From positions 62,001 through 126,000 of the forward strand of contig CAMORU010000001.1 in assembly GCA_946624155.1 (NCBI GenBank): a stretch of DNA of 64,000 nucleotides, given 5' to 3'. This document shows, in pieces, positions 25,930-35,492 of this stretch (positions are counted from its first letter, which is position 1; the number at the start of each line of letters is the position of its first letter). The stretch comes from an uncultured Caryophanales bacterium. GTDB lineage: Bacteria > Bacillota_I > Bacilli_A > RFN20 > CAG-826. The notes beneath the pieces were generated by a model. The model was not told the DNA's origin, did not search any database, and saw only the letters and a program-made list of their open reading frames with translations. Made by a program: the position numbers and the translations under genes.

Positions 25930-27532
25930 TAGAAAGTTCTCCTTTCTTTGTATTGTAAGTGAAACTATGTTCTTCGCCATTAAGTTCATATTTAACCTTA
26001 ATTAAGTGACGAACAGTTTCATATTCTTTCACTTTTGCATTTTTGAATAATTCGAGGGACTTCTCTAATAATTCATTTTTATTTTTATCGTATGTAGCGA
26101 TGTTATCGCTTGTCATAAGCACAGATCCAAATAAGGCATTAATTGTAATAAGCGCCTTCTTTTGCATATTGCTTAATTGGATATTGTCATCTCTAAGAAG
26201 GAAGACATCAGGATCGTTTCCGAAGAATCTGCCGTTCATAAAAGAACGATAAATTGTGTTTTGAAGTGTTACTTTAGTAGAGATTCTCTCACGGTGGAAT
26301 AATCTCATATAAGCAACATCATCAAATACTAATGAAACGTCTGGTCCAATTCTAAGATAATCAAAGTTATTAATAGAATTAAAGACATGTGCTCCACACC
26401 CTAAGATGAGTTTATCTTTTAAAACTTCTCTTAAGAATTTATAAGCATCGCTTTGAACCATTGCTCTACTTCTTCCTTTATAGGTTCCAATTCCTGAGGC
26501 GTAAAGGAAGTCGAGTTTGAAGAAATCAAATCCTAAATCTACATAGTAGGTTAAGCATTTCTTAATATATTTTCTAACTTCTTCATTATCTAAATCTAAA
26601 GCATAATGTCCAGACCAGTTACCGCCAGATTTCATTGGTTTGCCATGTTTGTCTTTCTTTAAGAATTCTGGATGCTCATTAAAGAGCTTAGATTTACTTT
26701 CTGCGACAAATGGTGCAAGCCAAATCCCGGCCTTAAATCCTTTCTCGTGGATTTTATCAACGATTGGTTTAAGTCCATTTGGAAATTTCTTTGGATCTAT
26801 GTCTAGCCAGTCTCCAACGAAAGTCTCGTATCCATCATCAATTTGGAAGAGATTAAAGCGATTATCTAATGCGGATAAATCTCTTAAAATAATTTCTTCA
26901 TTGATATGTTGATAATAGTTATACCAAGATGTGTAGCCGAAGATTTTTTCAACGTTTTTCTTAGGGAAATCTTGAATAAAGTGTTTCATTCCCTCTTTTA
27001 GTTCAAACTCTAAAGAATAATCAAATAAGGTAATTTCTTCTCCCTTTTTGAGTTTGATATTTTCTACGTCTGAAATTAGATGAATAGATCTTCTATCTTT
27101 GATAAGTTCAATAATTAAATATGCGACACTAGAGTTATAAGAACAAATAAATATTTCATGTTTGCCCCTTGAATAGAAAAGATCGTAACCATGTGATTTT
27201 TTAATGGAATATTTATAGAAACTGGAATCACCATATTTATCCATCGCAAACATATGCGAGATAATGTGTGGCGACTTTTTAATGTTTCTTAATCTTTTCG
27301 CTAGTGTATATTCTTTTGTATCAGTCCAAGATTGATATCCATTAAGGAAATATAAATCTTTGAAATTAACATTAAAAGGAACTATATCATCAGCTTTTAC
27401 TAATGTAATATCATTTAGAGCTTTAGCGACAATTGTTGTGCGATTTTCAACAACACGAATGTTAAATTCGACATCAGCATTATTTGCTTTCGCTACATAT
27501 TTACGATTATTTTTTAAATAAAATAAACGCAT
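25919..27532 (-). CDS. GH36-type alpha-galactosidase
   Basis: The 537-aa protein has the GH36/GH31-related (beta/alpha)8 core: NLFQIDDGYE, KAGIWLAPFVAESKS, FFKLDFLYASG with the nucleophile Asp, and LRIGPDVS with the probable acid/base Asp. It is shorter than typical 700-aa GH36 enzymes because the N-terminal beta domain is reduced. No signal peptide is seen, so it would release galactose from imported alpha-galactosides in the cytoplasm. It starts 1 bp after the transporter stop without a Shine-Dalgarno and overlaps the next gene by 11 bp. Confidence 0.88.
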   Translation of the reverse strand: MRLFYLKNNRKYVAKANNADVEFNIRVVENRTTIVAKALNDITLVKADDIVPFNVNFKDLYFLNGYQSWTDTKEYTLAKRLRNIKKSPHIISHMFAMDKYGDSSFYKYSIKKSHGYDLFYSRGKHEIFICSYNSSVAYLIIELIKDRRSIHLISDVENIKLKKGEEITLFDYSLEFELKEGMKHFIQDFPKKNVEKIFGYTSWYNYYQHINEEIILRDLSALDNRFNLFQIDDGYETFVGDWLDIDPKKFPNGLKPIVDKIHEKGFKAGIWLAPFVAESKSKLFNEHPEFLKKDKHGKPMKSGGNWSGHYALDLDNEEVRKYIKKCLTYYVDLGFDFFKLDFLYASGIGTYKGRSRAMVQSDAYKFLREVLKDKLILGCGAHVFNSINNFDYLRIGPDVSLVFDDVAYMRLFHRERISTKVTLQNTIYRSFMNGRFFGNDPDVFLLRDDNIQLSNMQKKALITINALFGSVLMTSDNIATYDKNKNELLEKSLELFKNAKVKEYETVRHLIKVKYELNGEEHSFTYNTKKGELSNER

Positions 27533-27533
27533 A

Positions 27534-29015
27534 TTATTTTTCGCCAGGAACTTTGTCCTTTTCTGCTGCTCTTAAGAAAGCCTCATCTTCTTTTTTAGCA
27601 ATTGTTTTCATAACTTTCTTCTCATTGTAGAAGAATAAGATAACTGCACCTAAGACACAGAAAACAACTGCCACGATTGCAACAATCATCATACCGATCT
27701 TTGTAGCGGTGATATCATTACTCTTAACGTTTTGAGTTGCGCCGATAATTGCTAAAGATGTGAAGAGTAATAAAGCTAATGATTGGCCAAATTTCATAGC
27801 AAATGTACGTGCTGCAAAGAACATACCTTCTCTATTTTGACCTGTAACTTTAGCTTCTGCTTCAGCAACGTCTGCAACGATTGATTGTGGAATAATTCCA
27901 AGTAAAGCCATTGGAAGAGCACTAATGAGCATAACAACGATACCAAAGACCCAGCTCATAATGTTGGCTTTTCCTTCTACTGGTAAAATACCAGGAATTG
28001 ATGAAATTGCGGTAATTGTATAACAAATTGCAAGACCTAAGAAACCGGCAATAACAAGTTTTTTCTTACCGAATTTCTTAACCATATTTGTAACAAATGG
28101 ATAGAAAACAGCACTTAATAAGGTCATTCCACCCATGAATAACATAACCATGCCTTCATCAAATCCCATTGAGACTTTAACAAAGAATGGTAAACCTGTT
28201 TGGAAAAGAGTTAAGCCAACCCAGTACATAATGTCTGAACCTGAGAAGACTCTGAAATCTTTGTTTTTGAATGTTGCTGTTAATGATTTGAATACATTTT
28301 CGTTTGATGGTTTTGCATCTGTGTATTCTTTTTCCTTAATAAGGAAAGCAGGAAGCAACATACAAACACATGCGATAACTGCTAAAACAATAAAGCAAAT
28401 TCTATATGCCCATGAGTTTCCAACAGCACCTCTTAAGAAACCAGCAAAAACGAATGGTGTGTAAGCAAGTAATGTACCAGCAAAATAAGTTAATGAAATT
28501 GCGGTGGAGATGAACATTCTGTCATCTTGTGTTTTACCGAATTCGGAAATTAATGCGTTGTATGGTGTGCAATACATTGTCATGAATAAATAGAATAAGA
28601 CAATGAAGACAGCAATCCATGCAATGTTCCATCCGCTAATTGCGTTTACTGGAGCACAGAATAATAAAACAGTAACGACTGCAAATGGGATAGCAGCAAG
28701 TTTCATAAATGGCATTCTTCTACCACGTGGGTTTTTACTTCTATCACTCAATGAAGCGATTAGTGGATCTGTAACAGCGTCAAAAATACGGCTTAAAGCA
28801 GTAATTAGACCTAAAACTGTTAAAAATCCTCCAATTACTAGACCCGGAACAATGAATTGAGATGCTCCGTTTCCACCTTCAGCAATTGGTTTCAAGTCTT
28901 TTGAAGTAGGTAAATAGAAGGTGACAAGCCATGCGTTGATGATGCCGCCTAATATTGACCATCCAAGTTGACCAATCGCGAAGATGATCATTTGTTTTTT
29001 AGATAATCTTTTCAT
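27534..29015 (-). CDS. GPH-family sugar:cation symporter (MFS)
   Basis: The 493-aa protein has 12 predicted helices and glycoside-pentoside-hexuronide family motifs: AVTDPLIASLSDRSKNPRGRRMPFM after helix 2 and the corresponding YCTPYNALISEF segment. Relatives include MelB and LacS. It probably imports melibiose, raffinose-type or other alpha-galactosides with Na+ or H+. AGGAGGT precedes the ATG. It is the first structural gene after the TetR regulator and is followed directly by the alpha-galactosidase. Confidence 0.9.
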   Translation of the reverse strand: MKRLSKKQMIIFAIGQLGWSILGGIINAWLVTFYLPTSKDLKPIAEGGNGASQFIVPGLVIGGFLTVLGLITALSRIFDAVTDPLIASLSDRSKNPRGRRMPFMKLAAIPFAVVTVLLFCAPVNAISGWNIAWIAVFIVLFYLFMTMYCTPYNALISEFGKTQDDRMFISTAISLTYFAGTLLAYTPFVFAGFLRGAVGNSWAYRICFIVLAVIACVCMLLPAFLIKEKEYTDAKPSNENVFKSLTATFKNKDFRVFSGSDIMYWVGLTLFQTGLPFFVKVSMGFDEGMVMLFMGGMTLLSAVFYPFVTNMVKKFGKKKLVIAGFLGLAICYTITAISSIPGILPVEGKANIMSWVFGIVVMLISALPMALLGIIPQSIVADVAEAEAKVTGQNREGMFFAARTFAMKFGQSLALLLFTSLAIIGATQNVKSNDITATKIGMMIVAIVAVVFCVLGAVILFFYNEKKVMKTIAKKEDEAFLRAAEKDKVPGEK

Positions 29016-29049
29016 TTATAAACCTCCTAAACGAATAAAATGAAAAAGC

Positions 29050-29655
29050 TTAAGCTTTTAAAACCGAAATAAATAGCGAGATTAAATATTCAATCTCTGA
29101 AAGTTTGTTTACCTCTTTATCTTGTTTTAAACCAGAATCACTAGATGCAAGTTTTTTACAAAGCTCAAGTAAAGAGTGGGTAGCGGTGTAATAGAATAAA
29201 TCTATATCTTTCACTTCTTTTATTGATTTATCTTTAAGTCCTGATTGATATGACTTTTTAAACATTTCATAGAATAAATCAAGACTAAGGGAATATGCTT
29301 TATTATCCTTATTATTAATTGTATTGAGGTAGAGTGTGTCAAACTCTGCGATAAACTTAAAATAATTTTTATTTTGAACAAAAATATTTCTAAATAGATT
29401 AAAAAAGTCCTCAATTTGTATTAAACCAGATTTGTTATCTGTTTCTTGAGGAACTTTTAAAATATCTTGTTGAATTGATAATGAGACGGCAATGGCGAGG
29501 TTTTCTTTTGTCGCAAAGTAACGATAAATTGTTGCTTCGCCAATACCACTCACTGAAGAAATATCTTTAATAGTTATTTCAGAAATTGAGCTCTGCAAAA
29601 ATAACTTTTTAGCAGTTTCTACTATATAGTTCCTCTTTAAATCTTTAAAGCCCAT
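29050..29655 (-). CDS. TetR family regulator of alpha-galactoside operon
   Basis: The 201-aa protein has a TetR HTH, EITIKDISSVSGIGEATIYR then YFATKENLA (about residues 21-50). The C-terminal helical ligand domain is not recognisable. It lies 34 bp upstream of the transporter in the same direction. An inverted repeat GATAGTTT/AAACTATC covers its promoter region. It probably represses itself and the galactoside genes; a TetR protein in this role is less common than LacI or AraC. Confidence 0.85.
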   Translation of the reverse strand: MGFKDLKRNYIVETAKKLFLQSSISEITIKDISSVSGIGEATIYRYFATKENLAIAVSLSIQQDILKVPQETDNKSGLIQIEDFFNLFRNIFVQNKNYFKFIAEFDTLYLNTINNKDNKAYSLSLDLFYEMFKKSYQSGLKDKSIKEVKDIDLFYYTATHSLLELCKKLASSDSGLKQDKEVNKLSEIEYLISLFISVLKA

Positions 29656-29690
29656 GATAGTTTGAATATATTTTTGAGAGTTAAACTATC
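29656..29690. promoter_or_regulatory. Inverted-repeat operator before tetR
   Basis: GATAGTTT (29656-29663) and AAACTATC (29683-29690) flank a 19-bp centre. They lie directly before the regulator's start codon. Confidence 0.5.
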
Positions 29691-29824
29691 ACTATTTTCT
29701 TATGATAATAATCATTTGTCAATGAAAACGATTACATTAGGAGTTTAAATCATCAAAAAAGTATTCTTTTTATTTTATAAAGAGTACAATTTATTCGTTT
29801 CCAAATACAAGGAAGTAATTAACT

Positions 29825-30706
29825 ATGAAAAAAGGCTTAAAAATTACATTTATTGTTGTAGGTGCAGTTCTTGGCGCTGTTGCTGTCGACGTTGGTATTA
29901 GTCTTGTAGTTAATGCTGCTACTAAAGTCGAAACAACACATAAACTTAAAGGTAAAACTTTTAATAGCATCGACATTAACGTTGGTACAGCAGATGTTTA
30001 TTTAAAAGAATATCAAGGATCTGCTCCATACGTAAAATGCATTGAAACTTCATACGCAAAACATGATGTAAAAGTTGAAGATAGTACTTTAAAGATTAAA
30101 TCAGATAGAAAAGAGAACTTTCCATTCTTAATGGTTTCACCTAAAAGACAACTTGAGGTTTATATACCTGTAGAAACTGAATATAAGCTCAATATTTATC
30201 GTTCGACTGGTGATGTATTTATTGGAGAAAACTTTAAATTTAACTATGCAGTGATCAAAGGTTCAACTGGTGATCTTAGCATGAATAAAAGTATTGTTTC
30301 TAATAAATTGAGTGTGATTCAGTCTACTGGTGATGTAAATTTTAATAATATTAATGCGAATTCAGTAGATATTGATTTATCGACTGGCAATATTGCTTTA
30401 GAAAAGGTTAAAAGTGCTACAGATTTAAAACTTAAAACATCAACAGGTAATCACTTTTTAGATAATTGCGATGCTAACAAATTAATAATTAAATCATCAA
30501 CTGGAGATGTTAAAATTAAAAACTCTGACGCAAATGAAATTGATATTAAAACATCAACTGGTGATGTAACAGCCGAATTTAGAACAAGCAAAATTGTTTA
30601 TGCTAAAACAACAACCGGCGAAGTTAATGTTCCAAAATCAAAAACCGGTGGTTTATGTTCTATTGAGACCTCAACTGGAGATGTTACAGTAACATTTAAA
30701 AAATAA
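29825..30706 (+). CDS. DUF4097-type adhesin-like protein with nine STG repeats
   Basis: An N-terminal hydrophobic signal/anchor (about residues 6-30) is followed by a repetitive beta-solenoid. The motif STGD(V/L) or a close variant (STGNI, STGNH, TTGEV) recurs nine times at about 19-24-residue spacing from about residue 124 to the C terminus. This is the DUF4097 pattern of right-handed beta-helix proteins, often linked to envelope stress or surface adhesion. It has a GGAAG ribosome site and its own terminator. The protein should be outside the membrane, N-terminally anchored. Confidence 0.82.
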   Translation: MKKGLKITFIVVGAVLGAVAVDVGISLVVNAATKVETTHKLKGKTFNSIDINVGTADVYLKEYQGSAPYVKCIETSYAKHDVKVEDSTLKIKSDRKENFPFLMVSPKRQLEVYIPVETEYKLNIYRSTGDVFIGENFKFNYAVIKGSTGDLSMNKSIVSNKLSVIQSTGDVNFNNINANSVDIDLSTGNIALEKVKSATDLKLKTSTGNHFLDNCDANKLIIKSSTGDVKIKNSDANEIDIKTSTGDVTAEFRTSKIVYAKTTTGEVNVPKSKTGGLCSIETSTGDVTVTFKK

Positions 30707-30728
30707 AAGGGCTATGCCCTTTTCTTTT
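30705..30728. terminator. Bidirectional terminator
   Basis: AAAAGGGC-TAT-GCCCTTTT with T-rich flank, at the junction of two convergent genes. Confidence 0.85.
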
Positions 30729-31257
30729 AGAAACTATGATCTATATGATGTGCTGCACGATAGGCCATCAAGTCATTTATAAGTGATGATACAAAACCTA
30801 CAAGCAACATAATCGGCATAGATATAAGCATTGAGAGTAATATTTGTCCGCCTGATAACATTGGCTCGTGTTTTATTGCTGGATAAATAACACAGTTAAC
30901 AACTGTCAATGTTGGTGAAATGATTAAATAGAAAATGATTGTAGAGCTTAAAGTTGCAAGCAATCTATATTTGACATTTCCTGTATAGGTTTCATTTGGA
31001 ACATGGAATAAACCTGTAAACCATCTACCGATAGCGGTTAATGGAATAAAGTTAGAAATCATAATTGATAAGAAAAGAGCAATGACAAAGTTTGTTACAA
31101 AGTTCAACCAGTCAATTGTTGTGAAGTTAATGGTTAAAATTCCGTTTTCTAAATTTGATTGAGCAACAATTGCAGAAGTAATGCATAAAAAGAATGAGAC
31201 AGGGATGCCACATATAACGCTATAAACAAATGCAGCTAATCTAAATCTTTTTGTCAT
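30727..31257 (-). CDS. Four-helix membrane protein, unknown
   Basis: The 176-aa protein has four hydrophobic helices (about residues 10-30, 50-72, 95-118, 130-152) and no obvious catalytic motif. The layout resembles DUF2798-like proteins, but identity is not secure. Its promoter on the minus strand is TTGATT-16-TATAAT with the -10 only 11 nt before the ATG, and the start codon lies in a perfect 14-bp palindrome CATAAC-TC-GTTATG. It has no nearby Shine-Dalgarno. Confidence 0.6.
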   Translation of the reverse strand: MTKRFRLAAFVYSVICGIPVSFFLCITSAIVAQSNLENGILTINFTTIDWLNFVTNFVIALFLSIMISNFIPLTAIGRWFTGLFHVPNETYTGNVKYRLLATLSSTIIFYLIISPTLTVVNCVIYPAIKHEPMLSGGQILLSMLISMPIMLLVGFVSSLINDLMAYRAAHHIDHSF

Positions 31258-31300
31258 AACGAGTTATGATTATATTACCTTTCATACATAAATCAACAAA

Positions 31301-32419
31301 TTATTTTGTAGATTTAATCGCACTTGCGAAAGCCCAGGTTAAGTTATAACCTCCACAAGGGCCATCAATATCAAGTAATTCACCAATGATATAAATGCCT
31401 TTTTCGCGTTTAGACATAAGCTTTTCATCTACTTCTGAAATATCAACTCCACCTACAGATACTTGCGAGAAGTCAAAACCGTAGGATTTATCAAAGTTAA
31501 ATTCTAGTTGTTTTATCGAACTAAAAAGTTCATTTTCATCTTTAAATCTATCCTTTAAATAGTCTGCGATTTTTGGATTTAAGAAAGCGAGCAAAAATTC
31601 TGAAAATTTATGGGAATTCCTGTAGTTTTTTAAATATTCATCGGAAAAATCAGGGAGTAAATCTAAGTAAATTTTATGTGTCTTTTTAGGTTCTCTAGAT
31701 ATTAAAGACATGGTGTTAAAAATAACAATTCCAGATAATCCGTGTTCTTTAAATAAAACTTCACCTAATTCTTTGTGAACTAGTTTTCCATCGCTTACGA
31801 GCGAAACATTTGCTTTAACTCTTACTCCGTCAATAGTTCTAGTCTTTTCTTTTGTAAATAGAGGCGAAAGCCCTGGTTGAGGTATTCTAATTTTGTATCC
31901 GTGTTTAGAAAGAATATCTAGAACTGATCCGTCACTTCCAAGTTTAGGAGAAGATTTAAGACCGCCAGCAAGAATTAATTTATCAACAACAAGTTTTCTT
32001 TTGCTTGTAGTTACTTCTATTTGATTATTAACCGAGAAGTCAATTAACTTTTCTCCATAGGATATTTCAATACCCCTTTTATGCCCCTCTAGAAGCAAAG
32101 CTTCTTTTACAGAAACAGCTGATTCGCTAACTGGGTAGGCAAGCTCTCCATTTAACTTAGTCTCAATTGAAATGGAACTAAAAAATTCTTTATAGTTATA
32201 ACCATTAATTATTTGTTTGGCAAATTCTGGATTATTGTATAAATTGAAATCAATTTTTGAGTTGCCTAAGTTACATTTCCCATTACCGCTTACGAGAATT
32301 TTCTTAAGAGGTTGTTCAAGGTGTTCAATAACTAAAACTTCATCATCTTTGTGATTTCTTTTGTAGTTAATTGCGGCAACTATTCCAGAAGCGCCTGCTC
32401 CAACAATGAGAATTTTCAT
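31301..32419 (-). CDS. HI0933/BaiN-family flavoprotein (FAD-dependent oxidoreductase)
   Basis: The 372-aa protein begins with the FAD loop ILIVGAGASGIVAAI and has the family's SGNGKCNLGN (about residues 45-54) and the C-terminal GGVDISEVDEKLMSK and DGPCGGYNLTWAFASA. HI0933-like proteins are cytoplasmic flavoproteins; some gut members reduce steroid double bonds, but most have no assigned substrate. It is monocistronic. A GATAAT element ends 9 nt before the ATG and no ribosome site is visible, so a nearly leaderless message is possible. Confidence 0.87.
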   Translation of the reverse strand: MKILIVGAGASGIVAAINYKRNHKDDEVLVIEHLEQPLKKILVSGNGKCNLGNSKIDFNLYNNPEFAKQIINGYNYKEFFSSISIETKLNGELAYPVSESAVSVKEALLLEGHKRGIEISYGEKLIDFSVNNQIEVTTSKRKLVVDKLILAGGLKSSPKLGSDGSVLDILSKHGYKIRIPQPGLSPLFTKEKTRTIDGVRVKANVSLVSDGKLVHKELGEVLFKEHGLSGIVIFNTMSLISREPKKTHKIYLDLLPDFSDEYLKNYRNSHKFSEFLLAFLNPKIADYLKDRFKDENELFSSIKQLEFNFDKSYGFDFSQVSVGGVDISEVDEKLMSKREKGIYIIGELLDIDGPCGGYNLTWAFASAIKSTK

Positions 32420-32440
32420 ATCACAAATATTATCATATTG

Positions 32441-32470
32441 TTGAACATAATAAAATTATTTGCTTATAAT
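32441..32470 (+). promoter_or_regulatory. Promoter of tRNA-Arg
   Basis: TTGAAC-18-TATAAT ending 8 bp before the tRNA. Confidence 0.7.
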
Positions 32471-32478
32471 ATTCTCAC

Positions 32479-32555
32479 GCCCTAGTAACTCAACTGGATA
32501 GAGTGTCAGACTTCGAATCTGGAAGTTGAGGGTTCGACTCCTTCCTAGGGCGCCA
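32479..32555 (+). tRNA. tRNA-Arg(TCG)
   Basis: GCCCTAG/CTAGGGC acceptor, anticodon loop CTTCGAA (TCG at 32513-32515), T-loop GGTTCGACTCC, encoded CCA. It reads CGA codons. Confidence 0.95.
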
Positions 32556-32776
32556 TCACTTAAAAATTTTGGACCTAAGTGTCCTTTTATTTTATTTAAA
32601 GAAAAACAATAAAAAACATAGGAAATTCCGAGAAATATGCGGTTTTTTCCTGGAATTTTGGGTATTTTTGAAAAGTGTAATGCAACCAATAGTTGCGAAA
32701 ATTCTAACCAAGGTTGGTGGAGGCAACTACAATATAGATGATAAAGTTATCTCGTCAAATCGAAAGGAGATTGATT

Positions 32777-33484
32777 ATGACTATCGAAATCGCAAATCGC
32801 TTAATACAACTTAGAAAGAAACACGGGCTCTCACAGGAAGAACTTGCCGACAAGCTTGGATTATCTAGACAGGCAGTTTCTAAATGGGAGCGTGCAGAAG
32901 CCTCGCCAGATACAGATAACTTGATTTGCTTAGCAAAACTGTATGGAGTCTCCCTTGATGAACTACTTTCTACTGATGAAGATGTTGAAACTATTGTAAA
33001 AGAGCAAGTTAAGAAGGATGAACCTGAGAAAGATTCAATTCAAATAACTGATGATGAAGGACAAAAACTTGTAATTAAAGATCATCACATCAAAGCATAC
33101 GATAAAAATGGAAGTGAAGTTAAGAAAGGTACATTTAAAGATAAATTTGAAAGAGTATTAGCATTAGTTGATTGCTGTTTATCCTCAATTACACTTTTAG
33201 TGTTTATTCTTCTTGGTGTTTTAAAAGGATGGTGGGCACAAGGATGGGTTTTCTTCTTTGTTCCAGAAATTATTTGCTCAATAATTCGCGCGATTTATAG
33301 AAAAAATCCAAACAAAGTTAATATTACATTTATGGCTTTATTCGCATTCTTTTTTGTAAATATGGTTGTTCCAGGATTAGACGCTCACTTATGGCATCCA
33401 ATGTGGTTGGTGTTCCTTGCTATTCCAGCTTATCATTCTGTATTTGGAACATTAAATAAGATTAGAAACAAGGAAGAAGACTAG
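32777..33484 (+). CDS. XRE-family HTH protein with membrane C-terminus
   Basis: The start is ATG 32777 behind AAAGGAG. Residues 1-65 are a Cro/C1-type HTH (LIQLRKKHGLSQEELADKLG, LSRQAVSKWERAEASPDTDN). A linker of about 60 residues follows, and then three to four hydrophobic helices (about 140-230). XRE domains fused to membrane segments are common in Bacilli and are thought to sense envelope or metabolic state. It has its own promoter (TACAAT near 32728) amid small inverted repeats (GCAAC/GTTGC and ACCAA-GG-TTGGT), suggesting autoregulation. Confidence 0.88.
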   Translation: MTIEIANRLIQLRKKHGLSQEELADKLGLSRQAVSKWERAEASPDTDNLICLAKLYGVSLDELLSTDEDVETIVKEQVKKDEPEKDSIQITDDEGQKLVIKDHHIKAYDKNGSEVKKGTFKDKFERVLALVDCCLSSITLLVFILLGVLKGWWAQGWVFFFVPEIICSIIRAIYRKNPNKVNITFMALFAFFFVNMVVPGLDAHLWHPMWLVFLAIPAYHSVFGTLNKIRNKEED

Positions 33485-33510
33485 ATTAGTCTTAACCTAA
33501 AAATAATATG

Positions 33511-33537
33511 AAAAGCATCTTTGATGCTTTTTATTTT
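33511..33537 (+). terminator. Terminator of XRE gene
   Basis: AAAAGCATC-TTT-GATGCTTTT followed by TATTTT. Confidence 0.88.
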
Positions 33538-33608
33538 GCAATCTAACGTTACGCAAATACAGTTATTATTCAAATATTGAATAGTTTAATGTATGATATG
33601 TAACGTTG

Positions 33609-35492
33609 ATGAAAAGTAAGAAAAAACGAATTATAGAAAGAGTTGTCATTCTTTCTGTCGCTGTAATTGTTGTAGGACTATTGGTCTTCTTCCTAAAAGA
33701 TGTCTTTTTCCCATTTATAAAAATGCAGTTTAATAAGGACACAGAAGGAGCAAAAGCTCTTTTGGAAGAAAAAGGATTTTTAGGTTACGTAACAGTTTCT
33801 TTAGTTGAAGCTTTACAAATGGTTGTTATTTTCATTCCGGCTGAATTTATTCAGTTAACTAGCGGAATGTCTTATCCTTGGTGGCTTGCCATCATCTTAT
33901 GCGATATTGGTGTTATGCTTGGTTGTAGCATCATATATTTCTTGGTTAATATCTTTAGATTTGACGGCGATATTTTTAATAAAGGAAATAAAATTCAAGA
34001 TCTAGAAAAGAGAACAAGAACTAAAAATACCATAGTTTTCATGTATATTTTGTTCATTATGCCTATCGTTCCATTCGGTGCGATTTGCTACTATGCTTCT
34101 TCGAAAAAGATTCCATACCATAAATATTTAATAACTTGTGCAACGGGTGTTATTCCTTCAATTTGTACATCAATTTTTATGGGTGCTGCTGTTAAATTAT
34201 TTATTGCTCAAGCATTACCAATTTGGGTTTTAATACTCGCTATTATTGGCGCAGCTGGAATCCTTTTAGTTCTACTAATTTTTGTCTTGCATAGATTTGT
34301 CTTTAAAGATACAAAAGACACTCCTTACTCAATCTTTTATACTTTATCTATTATTTTCACTTATAGATTATTGAAGCTTAAACATAAGTTTAGAGTTACT
34401 GGCAAAGAAAAACTTAGAGACTTGGATGGTTCATTTATTTTGCTTGCCAATCACCATTCTTATTTAGATGTTTTTGCAACAGCAGGCATTGATACAAACC
34501 TTCACTGGGCTTATGTAATTAATAAATATTATCAACGCATTCCAATATTTGGAAAAATGGTATTTAAATCTGGTGTTATTCCTAAAATGATGTTCACTCC
34601 AGATATGAACTGCGTAAAAGGAATAATTAAAAATGTAAAGAAAGGTTACCCAATTGTTATTTTTCCTGAAGGAAGATTATCAACGGATGGTGGTCCTTCT
34701 CCAATTAACGAATCTTTATATAAGCTAATTTTAATGTGTAAAGTTCCTATTGTTTTAACAAGAATTTCAAATGCTTATTTTAATAAGCCGAAATGGAGAA
34801 AGTCTGATTATAGAGGTGAAGTAAGAACTGAAATAAAAGAAGTTATTACAGCCGATGAAGTTAAAAATATGACTCCTGAACAACTCAAAGAAAGAGTTGA
34901 AAACGTTTTATATTTCAATGAATTTGAAATTGAAAATGTTAGCTTTAAGAAGAAAAACCTCGCTGAAGGAGTAGAAAACATACTTTATAGATGCCCTCAT
35001 TGCGGGACTCTTTATTCAAATGTAAGTAAAGGCAACGCAATCACATGCACTCATTGTGGTAAAACTTATCACATTAAGCCTGACTATCAATTTGAAGAAG
35101 ATGATATTAAGAATATCCATGATTATTATCAACTTATTAGGAAACTTGAAGCTAAAGATGTCGAGAATCAAGTTTTGGATGTAGAAGTGGACACTGTGAT
35201 ATTCTCTAAAGATTTTAAAAAGAAACGCAAAGATCATGGTATTTTTCACTTCGATAAAGACACCATTTCTTACAAGTCATCACTTAGTGATGTTTACTTC
35301 GAATATAAGACAACTTCTATAGAAGGAATTGCATATTCAGTTAATGAAGAATTTGAAATGTATCATCAAGGTGAACTTTATTATTTCTATCCTGAAAAAT
35401 CGAATAGAAAAGTTTGTACAAGAATTCCGCTTTTACACGAATTATTAATGGAGAAAAACTATGGACAACAAGAAGAATCAAAAGCTAATTAA
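33609..35492 (+). CDS. DedA/VTT-PlsC acyltransferase-zinc ribbon fusion
   Basis: The 627-aa protein has an N-terminal DedA/VTT membrane module (about residues 1-235) with the family segments PAEFIQLTSGMSYPWW and MPIVPFGAICYYASSKKIPY. A PlsC-type acyltransferase domain follows, with NHHSYLDVFA (H-x4-D, about 279-288) and FPEGRLS (about 354-360), then a zinc ribbon (CPHCG...CTHCG, about 463-482) and a beta-rich tail. DedA proteins are proposed phospholipid scramblases/flippases, so this one chain could move and acylate a lipid. The start is TTG 33606 or ATG 33609; no Shine-Dalgarno is seen and a TATGAT lies 11 nt upstream. It overlaps the next gene by 32 bp. Confidence 0.85.
   Translation: MKSKKKRIIERVVILSVAVIVVGLLVFFLKDVFFPFIKMQFNKDTEGAKALLEEKGFLGYVTVSLVEALQMVVIFIPAEFIQLTSGMSYPWWLAIILCDIGVMLGCSIIYFLVNIFRFDGDIFNKGNKIQDLEKRTRTKNTIVFMYILFIMPIVPFGAICYYASSKKIPYHKYLITCATGVIPSICTSIFMGAAVKLFIAQALPIWVLILAIIGAAGILLVLLIFVLHRFVFKDTKDTPYSIFYTLSIIFTYRLLKLKHKFRVTGKEKLRDLDGSFILLANHHSYLDVFATAGIDTNLHWAYVINKYYQRIPIFGKMVFKSGVIPKMMFTPDMNCVKGIIKNVKKGYPIVIFPEGRLSTDGGPSPINESLYKLILMCKVPIVLTRISNAYFNKPKWRKSDYRGEVRTEIKEVITADEVKNMTPEQLKERVENVLYFNEFEIENVSFKKKNLAEGVENILYRCPHCGTLYSNVSKGNAITCTHCGKTYHIKPDYQFEEDDIKNIHDYYQLIRKLEAKDVENQVLDVEVDTVIFSKDFKKKRKDHGIFHFDKDTISYKSSLSDVYFEYKTTSIEGIAYSVNEEFEMYHQGELYYFYPEKSNRKVCTRIPLLHELLMEKNYGQQEESKAN

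Noticed and set aside
32571..32590. Terminator after tRNA-Arg (GGAC/GTCC hairpin)
   Set aside because: Only 4 bp pair and flanking bases do not extend the stem; too weak to list as a feature.
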